Virus record (IMG/VR): IMGVR_UViG_3300021964_000417
Span: 1 to 27,183 of that record
Reading direction: 5' to 3' (one strand)
From: a virus
Length of the DNA: 27,183 nt
The translations under genes and the position numbers were made by a program. Numbering within the stretch: position 1 is the stretch's first letter; each line of letters starts with the position of its first letter. The notes beneath the pieces are model-generated. The model made no database searches. It saw only the letters and a program-made list of their open reading frames with translations, and had not been told where the DNA came from. Shown one piece after another: positions 6,976 through 15,467 of this stretch.

Positions 6976-8247
6976 ATGGAAAAATTAAAGTCATTCGAGC
7001 AATTCGTTGTAGCTAAAACAGAAGCTAACAAAATCGAAGTGCAAGAACAGAACAACAACAAGAGACAAAACGAGGCTGAAACGTTTAAAACACTTTTAGC
7101 AGAATTTGACGTAACATCGGTTAAAGAGTTGACTGAAGAACAGAGATCAGAATTCTTCGAAAGACTTAGAGGTGTTGAAATGAATGAGTCTTTTATGCAA
7201 CTTAACGAGGGTACAAGAGGCCAATTCGGTAAGATTGACAAAAAAGGAAATATTGTTTCAGTTTACACTCACTACGATTCATATCCAGAGAACATGTTAC
7301 CCTTGATCAAAAAAGGTTACATGAAAGGCCAAAACGTTGACGCTGTCCTACAAGGTGGTAATTCATCAGGTTTGGAAGCGGATCCAGATTCAATGAACTT
7401 CTATGGTGAAGATGATCAACTTAATGGTAACGTTAAATCATTTGACAGATACGTTAGAACTGCAGCAAACGATTGGGGCGCAGAATATGTTTACCTTTGG
7501 GACGAAAGATCTAAAGAGTGGATGATGGCAGACCTTTATGGTGGTGGTCAATTAAGACCAGCTTTCGAATCTGTAGTTAATGAAGCTATTAAAGTTACAG
7601 GTAAAAGAGATGCTAAAAAGGTAGTTACTCAATACAATAAAATTTTAATGGGCGAACTAAGTGGTATTGGTGCATCAGGTGATGAAAAAACCATTTTAGG
7701 TGCAGTTAAGAAGCTATTCGTAGATGCAATGGAAGATGCTAATTTCCACAGAGAAAAAGATGCATGTGCAACTGCAATCAAAGGTAACATTGCTTCAATT
7801 CCAGTAATCGTTGATGGTTTAGGTGGAATGGCAGTTAATATTGGTGCTACTAGAATTAAAGCGGCTTTAGAAGATTATTACTCTAGACTTTCAAATGCAG
7901 CTGGTTGGTCAGGTCTTGCAATTGTTGAAGGTACTGCGCTTTTCTTAGAACAGCTTGGATTTGCTCAAATGGGTCAAGATCTAATGGATAAATTCAATGC
8001 ACAGTTTGAAGGTAATGCCGTAACGGTTAACGTTGAAGAAAAGCTATATGAATACTTTGTTAAATTGGATGAAGCTGAAGTAAAATCAGATGAAGACTTT
8101 AAAGAGTATGCATTCTCAGTTTTACAAAAAGCTTTCGGCGAAGATTTTGACGAAGCTAAAGCTCAAGAAGTTGTAGACGGACTAATCTCTAAACACGAAG
8201 GAGATTATGGCGCAATGGTAGGAGCATTACAATCTTCATTAGGTTAA
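6976..8247 (+). CDS. Putative head-packaged internal protein with cleavable leader
   Basis: A 423-residue protein of unknown function. The start MEKLKSFEQFVVAK carries the capsid-targeting-like motif seen in several neighbours. Residues 15-75 are a charged helical spacer. L76-N77-E78 before G79 is a perfect (L/I)xE-G site for a gp21-type prohead protease. Directly after it begins a recognisable phage module, RGQFGKIDKKGNIVSVYTHYDSYPENM (about 81-107), similar to small phage proteins of the form TRxxIGI-x-GxxxxIYxHxDGYP. A Gly/Ala-rich helical C-terminal region follows (about 230-350), then an acidic end. The site falls exactly at the module boundary, which supports processing. I infer a prohead-targeted protein whose mature form starts near residue 79. 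Biochemical role unknown. Confidence 0.6.
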   Translation: MEKLKSFEQFVVAKTEANKIEVQEQNNNKRQNEAETFKTLLAEFDVTSVKELTEEQRSEFFERLRGVEMNESFMQLNEGTRGQFGKIDKKGNIVSVYTHYDSYPENMLPLIKKGYMKGQNVDAVLQGGNSSGLEADPDSMNFYGEDDQLNGNVKSFDRYVRTAANDWGAEYVYLWDERSKEWMMADLYGGGQLRPAFESVVNEAIKVTGKRDAKKVVTQYNKILMGELSGIGASGDEKTILGAVKKLFVDAMEDANFHREKDACATAIKGNIASIPVIVDGLGGMAVNIGATRIKAALEDYYSRLSNAAGWSGLAIVEGTALFLEQLGFAQMGQDLMDKFNAQFEGNAVTVNVEEKLYEYFVKLDEAEVKSDEDFKEYAFSVLQKAFGEDFDEAKAQEVVDGLISKHEGDYGAMVGALQSSLG

Positions 8248-8260
8248 TATAAACATAGAG

Positions 8261-8285
8261 ATTGGCTCAGTTTTTCTGGGCCAAT
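8261..8285 (+). terminator. Hairpin before the ligase-like gene (weak terminator or processing site)
   Basis: Stem ATTGGCTCAG with CTGGGCCAAT (10 pairs, one wobble), loop TTTTT. It starts 14 bases after the stop of the 6976 gene and ends 15 bases before the ATG at 8301. It is followed by CTTATT and not a clean T tract, so it may be a partial terminator or an mRNA processing or stability element. It makes the TTG at 8262 an unlikely start. Confidence 0.5.
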
Positions 8286-8300
8286 CTTATTCATACCATT

Positions 8301-9587
8301 ATGGCTAAAATACTTACATATACAGAATTCTTAACAGAGAAATTCAATTCGCATTCTGGCACTGAATTGATCATGGAAGGTGGGGCTGCAGGTCACATGT
8401 CACACCCATTCGATGATAAATCACTAACATTTGGAGACTTTAAAAACTTAATTGAAGCTGGTCTTAGTGGAGAACTAAACTTTGAAGAGGATGCTACTGA
8501 AAAAACAGATGGCCAAAATGTATTTGCAACTATTCAAGATGGTGAAGTTAAGTTTGCTCGTAATAAAGGTGAACTTATAAATCCAATGGATCTTCCAACA
8601 TTTAAACAAAAATTCGACGGCCATGCATCTGCAATGGTTGAAGAAACTTTTAAGTTTGCCGCAGAAGATTTAGCCAATGCACTAATTAAATTACCAGCTA
8701 AAGTTCAACAAGAAACGTTTGAAAACGGCCTTAATTGGATGAATATGGAATTGATCTATTCTAAAAATCCAAACGTAATCTATTACGATAGAGATGTTAT
8801 TCAATTTCATGGTATAAAAAAGACGGATGGTAATGGTAATATAATTGCAGAAGACAGTAAACCTGCCGCAATAATAGCAAAAGCATTAGAGTCTGTTAAA
8901 GCAAACGTTGGTAAAACCTTTACAATAATTCCCCCACAAATTATTAAACTTGGCAAAGATATTGATTTTGAAAAGAACAAAGCCAAATTCTTAAAACAAG
9001 TTGAAGCACTTAGAACAAGATATAATTTAACAGACGCTGACGAAGTTAGTCGCTATCACGAAATGTGGTGGAGAGAAGAAATCGAAAAAGCTTTCGGTGA
9101 TTTAACTCAAGATCACAAAGAGGGTTTATTACTTAGATGGGCATATGAAGACAAGAAGACTCTAAACATGAGAGCACTTGCGAAAGAGGTAACTCCAGAA
9201 CAAATGGAAGCCATTAGAAAGTTTGATAAAGAGGACTCTAAGAAAAAGTATAAAGAAAACATTAGACCATTTGAAGATCTATTCTTAGAACTAGGTTCTG
9301 TAATTTTAAAGAATGCAAGTAACTTTGTTGCTGCCAACCCAGACGCTGAGATGCAAAGACTGCATAATCAAATTAGAACTGAGGCTGATAAAATTAAAAA
9401 AGGCGGTTCTGTTGATCAAATCACTAAAGTTGAAGCTGAATTAGCCAGACTCGAAAGAATTGGTGGCATTGAATCTATTGTGCCAACCGAAGGTATCGTT
9501 TTTGTTTACAAAGGTAAAACATTTAAACTAACGGGTACATTCGCTGCAATTAATCAGCTCATGGGTATCATTAAGTACGGACGATAA
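8301..9587 (+). CDS. Nucleotidyltransferase (RNA/DNA ligase-like) protein, putative head-packaged
   Basis: A 428-residue protein. Start chosen at ATG 8301, because an upstream TTG at 8262 lies inside a hairpin. Ligase-type motifs: K68-T-D-G71 (motif I, possible lysine nucleotidylation), KFARNKGEL shortly after, MNMELIYS (motif III-like), E397-G-I-V-F (motif IV) and K409 in FKLTG (motif V). This order fits the covalent nucleotidyltransferase superfamily that includes RNA and DNA ligases and capping enzymes. The start MAKILTYTEFLTEK has the capsid-targeting-like motif with L11-T-E13. I24-M-E26 before G27 is a second protease-type site, preceding the module GGAAGHMSHPFDD. Neighbouring gene 9598 has a second ligase-like domain. 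Substrate unknown. Confidence 0.65.
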   Translation: MAKILTYTEFLTEKFNSHSGTELIMEGGAAGHMSHPFDDKSLTFGDFKNLIEAGLSGELNFEEDATEKTDGQNVFATIQDGEVKFARNKGELINPMDLPTFKQKFDGHASAMVEETFKFAAEDLANALIKLPAKVQQETFENGLNWMNMELIYSKNPNVIYYDRDVIQFHGIKKTDGNGNIIAEDSKPAAIIAKALESVKANVGKTFTIIPPQIIKLGKDIDFEKNKAKFLKQVEALRTRYNLTDADEVSRYHEMWWREEIEKAFGDLTQDHKEGLLLRWAYEDKKTLNMRALAKEVTPEQMEAIRKFDKEDSKKKYKENIRPFEDLFLELGSVILKNASNFVAANPDAEMQRLHNQIRTEADKIKKGGSVDQITKVEAELARLERIGGIESIVPTEGIVFVYKGKTFKLTGTFAAINQLMGIIKYGR

Positions 9588-9597
9588 ATACTATAAT

Positions 9598-11445
9598 ATG
9601 GCATTACAAAACCTAAAAACATATTTCGAATCTACTAATATTAATGACTTTCAAGAGTTATTAAAACAAACTTGTGTTGTAACTGAAAAAGTACAGGCAT
9701 CAAGCTTCCATGTTAAAAGAGAAGCTGATGGCACGGTTGAGTTTTTCAAGAGTGGTTCAAAGGTTGCTATGAATAAGGTAGATCGTACCTTAGTAAAATA
9801 CTACGAAAACGGAATTAAACACTTTAACACACTCTTAAAAGAAGTTGTTGAAGAAATGCCTTCTGATTGGAAATTCGGATTTGACTATATGGTTGATAAA
9901 AAAACCATTGATATTGAGTATGATTTATTACCAAAGAATAATCTAATTCTTACACATATTCAAGTTTTAAATCCAGCTAATCCTACTCAAATTAAAAGAG
10001 TAATTAGAGATCCACAAATCTTAAAAAAGTGGGCCAACAAGTTAGACGTACAAGAGACACCTATTGTATTTGAAGGCCAATTACAATCACATCAAAAACA
10101 AGAATTGATTGACTTGTTGCAATTAAGTATCGAAGCGTTTGGTACTAAGTTTAAAAACGAAAGTTTTACTAGAAAGATTTACAATATCTTTAATAATGGT
10201 CTATCAAAAACTGCACTTAACACAGATCTTGATAAACCTATTGATAGTTTAATCCTTAATTTCTACGAAGGTCGCAATCCAAAAAGTTTTAAATTAGAAA
10301 GATTTGATAGAGCAAAACAAGAAGATAGACAACCATCTGACATGTATCAAATTTCTATTTTAGATCTAGTTGAATTTTTAGATGGTTTTGATCTAAATAG
10401 TATTCAACTTAAAGAAGAAGATGCTGATCTAAGATATATTGAATTAATCTCAGCGGTCTTTAATGCATACGTAGAAAAGAATGCTTCAAAATATATTGGC
10501 GCTGATTTTGATTCAGCTGAATTTGCAGCTGCTCCAGGATTTGAACTTAACACTGCATATATTAGAAGTGAAAAAACACTTTCATTGGTTCAAAATAAAG
10601 TCTTAGCTGAACTATTTAAAATAGCACTAGGATCATTTAGAAAAAAGAGAACCAAAGAAACAGATATAATTAACGCTGACTTAATGGCACAGATCAACGA
10701 TAACGTCGAAGAGATCGAAGCTATTGTAATGAGCAAAACAAACGAACAAGACGTTATGGATTTTAAAAGATACCTACTAAATCAAAAACTTAAGGGCGAA
10801 GTTAGTCCAATTATGGAAGCCTTAACTGTGAATTACCCAGAACAAGGCGAAACTCCAGTAAATATGTTTGTTGGACGTTTCCAACCGTTTACATTGGGCC
10901 ACGCTAAAGTTATTGAAACTATTCACAAACAAAATGGCTATCCAGTGGTAATCCTCTTAATTAAGTCAAAGTCTAAAAAACCAGAAGATGCATTTAAGAG
11001 ACCTTATGATGAAGATACACAAATGGCAATGCTCGATAGATTAAAGTCAAAGTATCCAATTGAGAAGGTTTACATATTACCGACAGCCGGTATCGATCAT
11101 ATGTTTAATGCAATGAGAAGCGATGGTTACGAGCCAGTACTTTGGGGTACAGGAACAGATAGAATGAAGAGTTATGGCTTTCAAGTAGATAATCCAGAAT
11201 ATAGAGAAGATCTTGGAGTTAGAACAGATTTTGGACTATTTGAAATACCAAGAACTGGTAAAAACATTTCAGCAACACAAGTTAGAAACGCAATGTTAGA
11301 CGGTGACGAAAAACTGTTTAAGAAACTAACACCAAAGCCAATTCACGGCATGTACACTGAGCTAAAAGAAAAATTAGAGGCATCGATGGGTGTTACTGCA
11401 GAGAGTCATTTAATGACGTTTGAACAGTTTATCACTAAACTCTAA
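9598..11445 (+). CDS. Fusion of ligase-like N-terminal domain and NMNAT-type nucleotidylyltransferase
   Basis: A 615-residue protein. The N-terminal domain (about 25-120) has T-E-K31-V-Q-A-S-S-F, then FFKSGSKVAMNKVDRT and YYENGI, the pattern of phage ligase/nucleotidyltransferase-like domains with K31 as candidate nucleophile. The middle (120-415) is helical and unknown. The C-terminal domain (about 420-580) is an HxGH-type nucleotidylyltransferase: FVGRFQPFTLGH435 (TLGH in place of HxGH) and I557-S-A-T-x-x-R563, as in NMN adenylyltransferases and cytidylyltransferases. It may make NAD from NMN, or activate another phosphate substrate. The extreme C-terminus, LMTFEQFITKL, repeats the targeting-like motif of its neighbours, so the protein may be packaged in the head. 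The NMNAT call is secure as a fold. The ligase call is by motif only. Confidence 0.7.
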   Translation: MALQNLKTYFESTNINDFQELLKQTCVVTEKVQASSFHVKREADGTVEFFKSGSKVAMNKVDRTLVKYYENGIKHFNTLLKEVVEEMPSDWKFGFDYMVDKKTIDIEYDLLPKNNLILTHIQVLNPANPTQIKRVIRDPQILKKWANKLDVQETPIVFEGQLQSHQKQELIDLLQLSIEAFGTKFKNESFTRKIYNIFNNGLSKTALNTDLDKPIDSLILNFYEGRNPKSFKLERFDRAKQEDRQPSDMYQISILDLVEFLDGFDLNSIQLKEEDADLRYIELISAVFNAYVEKNASKYIGADFDSAEFAAAPGFELNTAYIRSEKTLSLVQNKVLAELFKIALGSFRKKRTKETDIINADLMAQINDNVEEIEAIVMSKTNEQDVMDFKRYLLNQKLKGEVSPIMEALTVNYPEQGETPVNMFVGRFQPFTLGHAKVIETIHKQNGYPVVILLIKSKSKKPEDAFKRPYDEDTQMAMLDRLKSKYPIEKVYILPTAGIDHMFNAMRSDGYEPVLWGTGTDRMKSYGFQVDNPEYREDLGVRTDFGLFEIPRTGKNISATQVRNAMLDGDEKLFKKLTPKPIHGMYTELKEKLEASMGVTAESHLMTFEQFITKL

Positions 11446-11482
11446 TATATAGTATAAGAATATAAAAACACAAATATAAAAA

Positions 11483-13201
11483 ATGAAAAAATTCCAAGAA
11501 TTTATCAACGTCAATGCTAAGCCAGTTAACGAGGCTACGGTTGAAATGGACGCAATGAATCCAGAAGATAAAGACTTTTTAAAGTTTTTAAAAAAGAATA
11601 AGGTTGAGATTATTGATACCATGATGGACGGCCCAGCAGGAGGTCACCCTGTTATTACGATGCAAGGAAAGAGAAAAGATCTTGAAAGAGTTTTAGCTGA
11701 TAGCGTATATGGATGGGACGATCCGGGTTTAGCTGAATACATCGAAGAGTCAGCTAATGTTAACGAATCAAGAATTGTGATCAAAAGAAAATACACTGAA
11801 AACCACCCAGCAATGACAGCTGGAATGCACGCTTCTATTAGAAACAAAGTGCTAGAAGCTATTGCTGATGGTAAATTGACTAAAGAAGAGTTTGATAACT
11901 TGGTAAGAGAGATGTCAAAAGATTCTGGCAGATGGGCTAGAAGAAACGCAAGATACTTTAACGTATCTGAAGATGGTGTTTCACTTTCTAAATATGGTAG
12001 AAAAATCTTTAACACTATTAGTGTAACTGAAACTGAAACTTTAGAAGAAGGTCGTAAATTTGTGGCGGCTGCAACTAAAGCTAAACAAGAAGGTAAGACT
12101 GAATTTGAATTTGACGGTAAAACTTACCCAGTAACAGTTAAGGACGCTCCGAAAATTGAAGAGGGAGAAGAAGTAAAAGAGACTTTCTTACATGAATCGT
12201 TCTCAACATTCATTGAATCTATTTCATTAAACGAAGCGTTTAAGTCTAGTCTATTCGCTAGTTTATTTACAAAACGCGGTGGAAAAATAGATAAAAATTT
12301 AGCTAAAGCATTTTATGGTACAGCTAAAGTAAAAATGGATCTAATTGAAGATGAAGATCTTTTGACAATGGATCCTCAAACAGCTTACAAAAACAAGCAA
12401 GCTGACACTATTATTTTCTATATTTCAGATACTCCTAAAGAGAATCCATATGCACCGAGAGATTCATGGACCGATCATAAGTCAATCCCAGGTGAAGGCT
12501 ACTTATTAGCAGTTGCTTCTGGTGATAATACATTCTATACTTCTGTATGGGGTGGAGGCCATTTCAGTCGCGGTAACAGAGAACTGGCACTGAAAAAAGT
12601 AGACAATGGTTCAACTGACTCTATTGGTATTTCTAAGAAGTACAAAGGTTGGGACGGAACAGGTCTTTATAACGTAAAAAGAATTGCTGAAGTTGCAGAT
12701 AGAGCCATTGTTCTTAATATGGCGCTTCTAAGACAAAAGTATTCTTCTGAAGAACAAAGAGCTGAAAGAGCTTCTGCTAAAAAAGGAGCAGTTGCATTTA
12801 AGTCTGATAAAGATTTTAAGAAAGATAACATGGCAAGATACCAAGAGATCTTAGCTAATAAAGCAGCTTCTTTACCACTAGATAAAATGGTTGCAGATGC
12901 AATTGAAGCTTTAACTACTCAAATTAAAGACGGTTTAGCTAAAGGTGAAAAAGGTCGTTACGGTGATCTTATCATTGGTCGCAAAGCTAATGGTTCTGAA
13001 GCTAAAATGAGAGACGCTTCAAATCATATGTCAAATATCTTAGATGATTATAGCAGATATGTTGATTACATCAAACAAGCCGAAGAGTCTGAAAAGAGAT
13101 ACGGTGACAGAGAGTCTTACTACGAAAGAGAATCTAAGAACTATGCTAAGAATATTAAAGACAAGATCAATCAGATTGAATCATTTGACTATGTCTGGTA
13201 A
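11483..13201 (+). CDS. Putative processed internal head protein, multi-site precursor
   Basis: A 572-residue protein of unknown function. It starts MKKFQEFINVNAK (targeting-like motif). It contains several sites that fit a gp21-type prohead protease: I87-E-E before S90, L187-E-E before G190, I225-E-E before G228, and L249-N-E before A252. Just before the last one is SFSTFIESISLNEA, a second internal copy of the targeting-like motif, as if two leader-plus-domain units were joined. Residues 103-180 include a basic helical segment (RWARRNARYF). Residues 108-115 of the precursor to about 225 lead to EFEFDGKTYPVTVKD. The C-terminal unit (252-572) is mixed alpha/beta with a long charged helix at the end. 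I infer proteolytic release of two or more products in the prohead. Confidence 0.55.
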   Translation: MKKFQEFINVNAKPVNEATVEMDAMNPEDKDFLKFLKKNKVEIIDTMMDGPAGGHPVITMQGKRKDLERVLADSVYGWDDPGLAEYIEESANVNESRIVIKRKYTENHPAMTAGMHASIRNKVLEAIADGKLTKEEFDNLVREMSKDSGRWARRNARYFNVSEDGVSLSKYGRKIFNTISVTETETLEEGRKFVAAATKAKQEGKTEFEFDGKTYPVTVKDAPKIEEGEEVKETFLHESFSTFIESISLNEAFKSSLFASLFTKRGGKIDKNLAKAFYGTAKVKMDLIEDEDLLTMDPQTAYKNKQADTIIFYISDTPKENPYAPRDSWTDHKSIPGEGYLLAVASGDNTFYTSVWGGGHFSRGNRELALKKVDNGSTDSIGISKKYKGWDGTGLYNVKRIAEVADRAIVLNMALLRQKYSSEEQRAERASAKKGAVAFKSDKDFKKDNMARYQEILANKAASLPLDKMVADAIEALTTQIKDGLAKGEKGRYGDLIIGRKANGSEAKMRDASNHMSNILDDYSRYVDYIKQAEESEKRYGDRESYYERESKNYAKNIKDKINQIESFDYVW

Positions 13202-13268
13202 ACTTAAAAAAGTATTCTTTGAGTATTGGATTAAACCATGGCACTCATTGTAATCAAAACATTATATT

Positions 13269-13748
13269 ATGATCCACGTAAAATTATTCGAACAATTCCT
13301 AAATGAGGATATTAAAATTAGAAAGAGTATTTCAGAAGAAAAGGCTAATGAATTGCTTGATTTTCTAAAACAGGCTATCGGTAAAAAATTAAACTGGAAA
13401 GAGTTTTCAAAATGGCACGGTGGGGCTGCTCAATTAGGTAAAAAATCACCAGCACAAAAAAAGTTCTTAGAAGACAATTTTGAATGCGAGATTACAGATG
13501 TTACAATGCGCTACGATGCTGATCGTAAATATGCACAGATTGCAATAGTATCTCTACAAAATGCAAAATGGCATACTAGCCGCAATATGGATCTTGAACT
13601 TAAATTATATAAAGAAGATCCTAATTGGACACCAAAGGAAGGCGATACTAAAGACAGGTCATTAGATTCAGGTCTTTTTAGATACCATTGGGAAAAGCAA
13701 TTCGACAGATTTTCAGATATAACTAGAATAGGTCGATTCGGTGTTTAA
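13269..13748 (+). CDS. Putative internal head protein with targeting-like leader (159 residues)
   Basis: The start MIHVKLFEQFLNED carries the targeting-like motif, with L11-N-E13 as a possible prohead protease site at exactly the residue number seen in the 8301 and 13767 proteins. The remaining about 145 residues are mixed alpha/beta and charged, with WKEFSKWHGGAAQLGKKS at residues 43-60 and a Trp/Tyr-rich C-terminal part. The family is not recognised. The leader and the run of similar neighbours suggest a protein packaged in the capsid. The ATG at 13269 is preceded by AACATTATATT with no Shine-Dalgarno. Confidence 0.55.
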   Translation: MIHVKLFEQFLNEDIKIRKSISEEKANELLDFLKQAIGKKLNWKEFSKWHGGAAQLGKKSPAQKKFLEDNFECEITDVTMRYDADRKYAQIAIVSLQNAKWHTSRNMDLELKLYKEDPNWTPKEGDTKDRSLDSGLFRYHWEKQFDRFSDITRIGRFGV

Positions 13749-13766
13749 ATAAAATAACATAAAGAT

Positions 13767-14306
13767 ATGAAAATAATTCCAACATTCGAACAATTTATAA
13801 ACGAGAAGTCATATAGAATGACTGGCATGTATGCTGCAAAAGGCCTAGTAGGTAAAGTAATGCAAGCGTTTAGACAAGAAATTAAAACAGTAAAATACGA
13901 AGGTATTAATGTAGTAACTCAAGAAGAAGTTAATAAAGAATGGGCTAAGTTTGAAGATACAGCTAAGAAGATCATTTTAGATCAAGTAGAAAAAGGAGCA
14001 GGCGGTATGGATGGTATCTTATTTGTTACTGCCAATCTTTTTAATGGATTCGCTATAGATGAGGTTAATGGTTTAAACAGTGAAGGCTCTGACACTTTAT
14101 ATCTTTCATACGAGTTAGTAATTAACGTAGGCTTTATGGATGATGTTAATGGCTCAAAATTTAAAAGAAAAATCGATAAAACTGGAATGATGAATATTCC
14201 GTTAGCAACTAAGAGAGATCTTATTTACGGTGAATATGATGAATCAGTTGGTAATAACAATCTTGAAATTAGAGATACTGAATTAATTCAAATAGACGGA
14301 AAATAA
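13767..14306 (+). CDS. Putative internal head protein with targeting-like leader (179 residues)
   Basis: It starts MKIIPTFEQFINEK, with I11-N-E13 as a possible cleavage site. The coding DNA ATTCGAACAATT in this leader is identical to that in the leader at 13285, hinting at recent exchange or duplication of the leader. The rest is mixed alpha/beta with a Gly-rich stretch around GAGGMDGILFVTANLFNG and no Cys. No catalytic motif was recognised. It stops one base before the ATG of the next gene, so the two are probably translated together. Function unknown. Confidence 0.55.
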   Translation: MKIIPTFEQFINEKSYRMTGMYAAKGLVGKVMQAFRQEIKTVKYEGINVVTQEEVNKEWAKFEDTAKKIILDQVEKGAGGMDGILFVTANLFNGFAIDEVNGLNSEGSDTLYLSYELVINVGFMDDVNGSKFKRKIDKTGMMNIPLATKRDLIYGEYDESVGNNNLEIRDTELIQIDGK

Positions 14307-14307
14307 T

Positions 14308-15390
14308 ATGCCTTCTGTAAGCAAGTCACAACAACGATTAATGGGACAAGCTTACGCTTATAAAAAGGGTGAGTTAAAGTCTAGTGAAGTTAGTGCTGAA
14401 ATAAAAGAATTAGCAGATAATATGACACTTAAGCAATTAAAAGACTTTGCAAGCACAAAGCATGATGGTTTACCAGAGACAGTAGACGAGTTTGTCACAG
14501 AAAAAAGTTCAGATCTATGGAGTCCATATCAGAAAGCTGACATCTTAGCAGGTGATATGTTCGGAGCAATGGGTCTATATAGATTATCAGATGATGAATT
14601 AAATCAGATTATAGATTTAAAGAAAGCTGATAAATTGGCTAAGAAACAGTTTGGTGAATTTGGATTTAAAACTTTAGCTGCAAAGGAAATGGAAGAGCTT
14701 TTAGACGCTAATCCTAAATTACTTAGAGAAGCTTTTATTGGGCCCTTTGTATTTAATGACAGCATGTCAGATGAAGAATTACTAGGAATGTATAACGGAG
14801 CACTAGATGGTTATGCTAATCATGCTAAAGGAATGCGCTATGCTAAATCCGATTATAAGAAAGCTTATCAAGAAATTGAAAAGATCTTAAAGAAGAGAGG
14901 TGCTGCAGTAGACGAAAACTTGGCTCCAGGTAGCTTAAACGGTATGGGTCCAGTGACTTTACCAGCCGGTGAAACGCTTGGATCAGGAGATGTACCAGCA
15001 GGAAGCGGTGATGCTGAAGAAGAATACAAAAAGAAAAAAAGAAAACCAGGTGTTGAACTTATGACGTTCGAAAAATTCACAAAGACGAACATGAAACACA
15101 TAAATACATTTGAAGCATTTACTTTTGATTATCAAGACACAGATATTAGAAATCCTTTTACCGATGAGACTGCAAGAATGGATGTAGATCCAGACGGCTA
15201 TTACGGAAAAGACTACGCAAAGTCAGATATTAAAAAGATTGTTGACGCAACTGAAAACTTTATTGCTAAGTATACTGAATGGAAAGATTATGCACCATTA
15301 GATGCAGATGAAGACTTACATGCAGACTATGGTGACTATGTTAAGCCATCGCTTGATGAATTAGTAAGAATAGTCAAAAAGCACGGATAA
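14308..15390 (+). CDS. DUF3008-type protein fused to a second leader-bearing protein
   Basis: A 360-residue protein made of two units. Residues 1-60 (MPSVSKSQQRLMGQAYAYKK through AxKHxGLPE) match DUF3008, a small domain common in phages, function unknown. The middle is helical and acidic. Residues 200-250 include a Gly/Pro/Ser linker (LGSGDVPAGSGDAEEEYKKK) seen by memory in related T4-like phage proteins. Residues 251-261 (LMTFEKFTKTN) look like a C-terminal targeting-like motif at which such proteins normally stop. They are followed in frame by M262-KHINTFEAF, a second N-terminal-type motif and a 99-residue unit (15091-15390). It looks like two genes joined by loss of a stop codon. Internal initiation at 15091 is possible. 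Confidence 0.6.
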   Translation: MPSVSKSQQRLMGQAYAYKKGELKSSEVSAEIKELADNMTLKQLKDFASTKHDGLPETVDEFVTEKSSDLWSPYQKADILAGDMFGAMGLYRLSDDELNQIIDLKKADKLAKKQFGEFGFKTLAAKEMEELLDANPKLLREAFIGPFVFNDSMSDEELLGMYNGALDGYANHAKGMRYAKSDYKKAYQEIEKILKKRGAAVDENLAPGSLNGMGPVTLPAGETLGSGDVPAGSGDAEEEYKKKKRKPGVELMTFEKFTKTNMKHINTFEAFTFDYQDTDIRNPFTDETARMDVDPDGYYGKDYAKSDIKKIVDATENFIAKYTEWKDYAPLDADEDLHADYGDYVKPSLDELVRIVKKHG

Positions 15391-15426
15391 ACTTTAAACA
15401 GTTTGTAACTTTTTTTGAAAATAATT

Positions 15427-15458
15427 AGCCCGGGATTTTTTTATCTCGGGCTTTTTTT
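15427..15458 (+). terminator. Rho-independent terminator after the internal-protein block
   Basis: Stem AGCCCGGGA with TCTCGGGCT (9 pairs, one G-U wobble), a T-rich loop and a run of seven T. It lies 37 bases after the stop of the DUF3008 fusion gene and is the clearest intrinsic terminator in the window, closing the 6976-15390 block. Confidence 0.85.
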
Positions 15459-15467
15459 GTATATTAG
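15437..15467 (+). promoter_or_regulatory. Possible promoter overlapping the terminator
   Basis: TATATTAG at 15460-15467 follows directly after the terminator T run and matches the Bacteroidota -7 element TAnnTTTG except for one base. The T-rich loop about 20 bases upstream could stand in for the -33 TTTG. It is 24 bases before the next ATG. A new transcript must begin somewhere here if the terminator works. Confidence 0.35.

Noticed and set aside
8262-8300. TTG start that would extend the ligase-like protein by 13 residues
   Set aside because: It lies in a strong hairpin, and the ATG at 8301 places the targeting-like motif at the N-terminus as in the neighbours.
11644-12015. 123-residue minus-strand ORF
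   Set aside because: It is antisense to a supported gene, and every supported gene is on the + strand. Other minus-strand ORFs were rejected for the same reason.
13044-13253. 69-residue + strand ORF overlapping the end of the 11483 gene
   Set aside because: It is out of frame within a well supported gene and its composition is that of a shifted reading frame.
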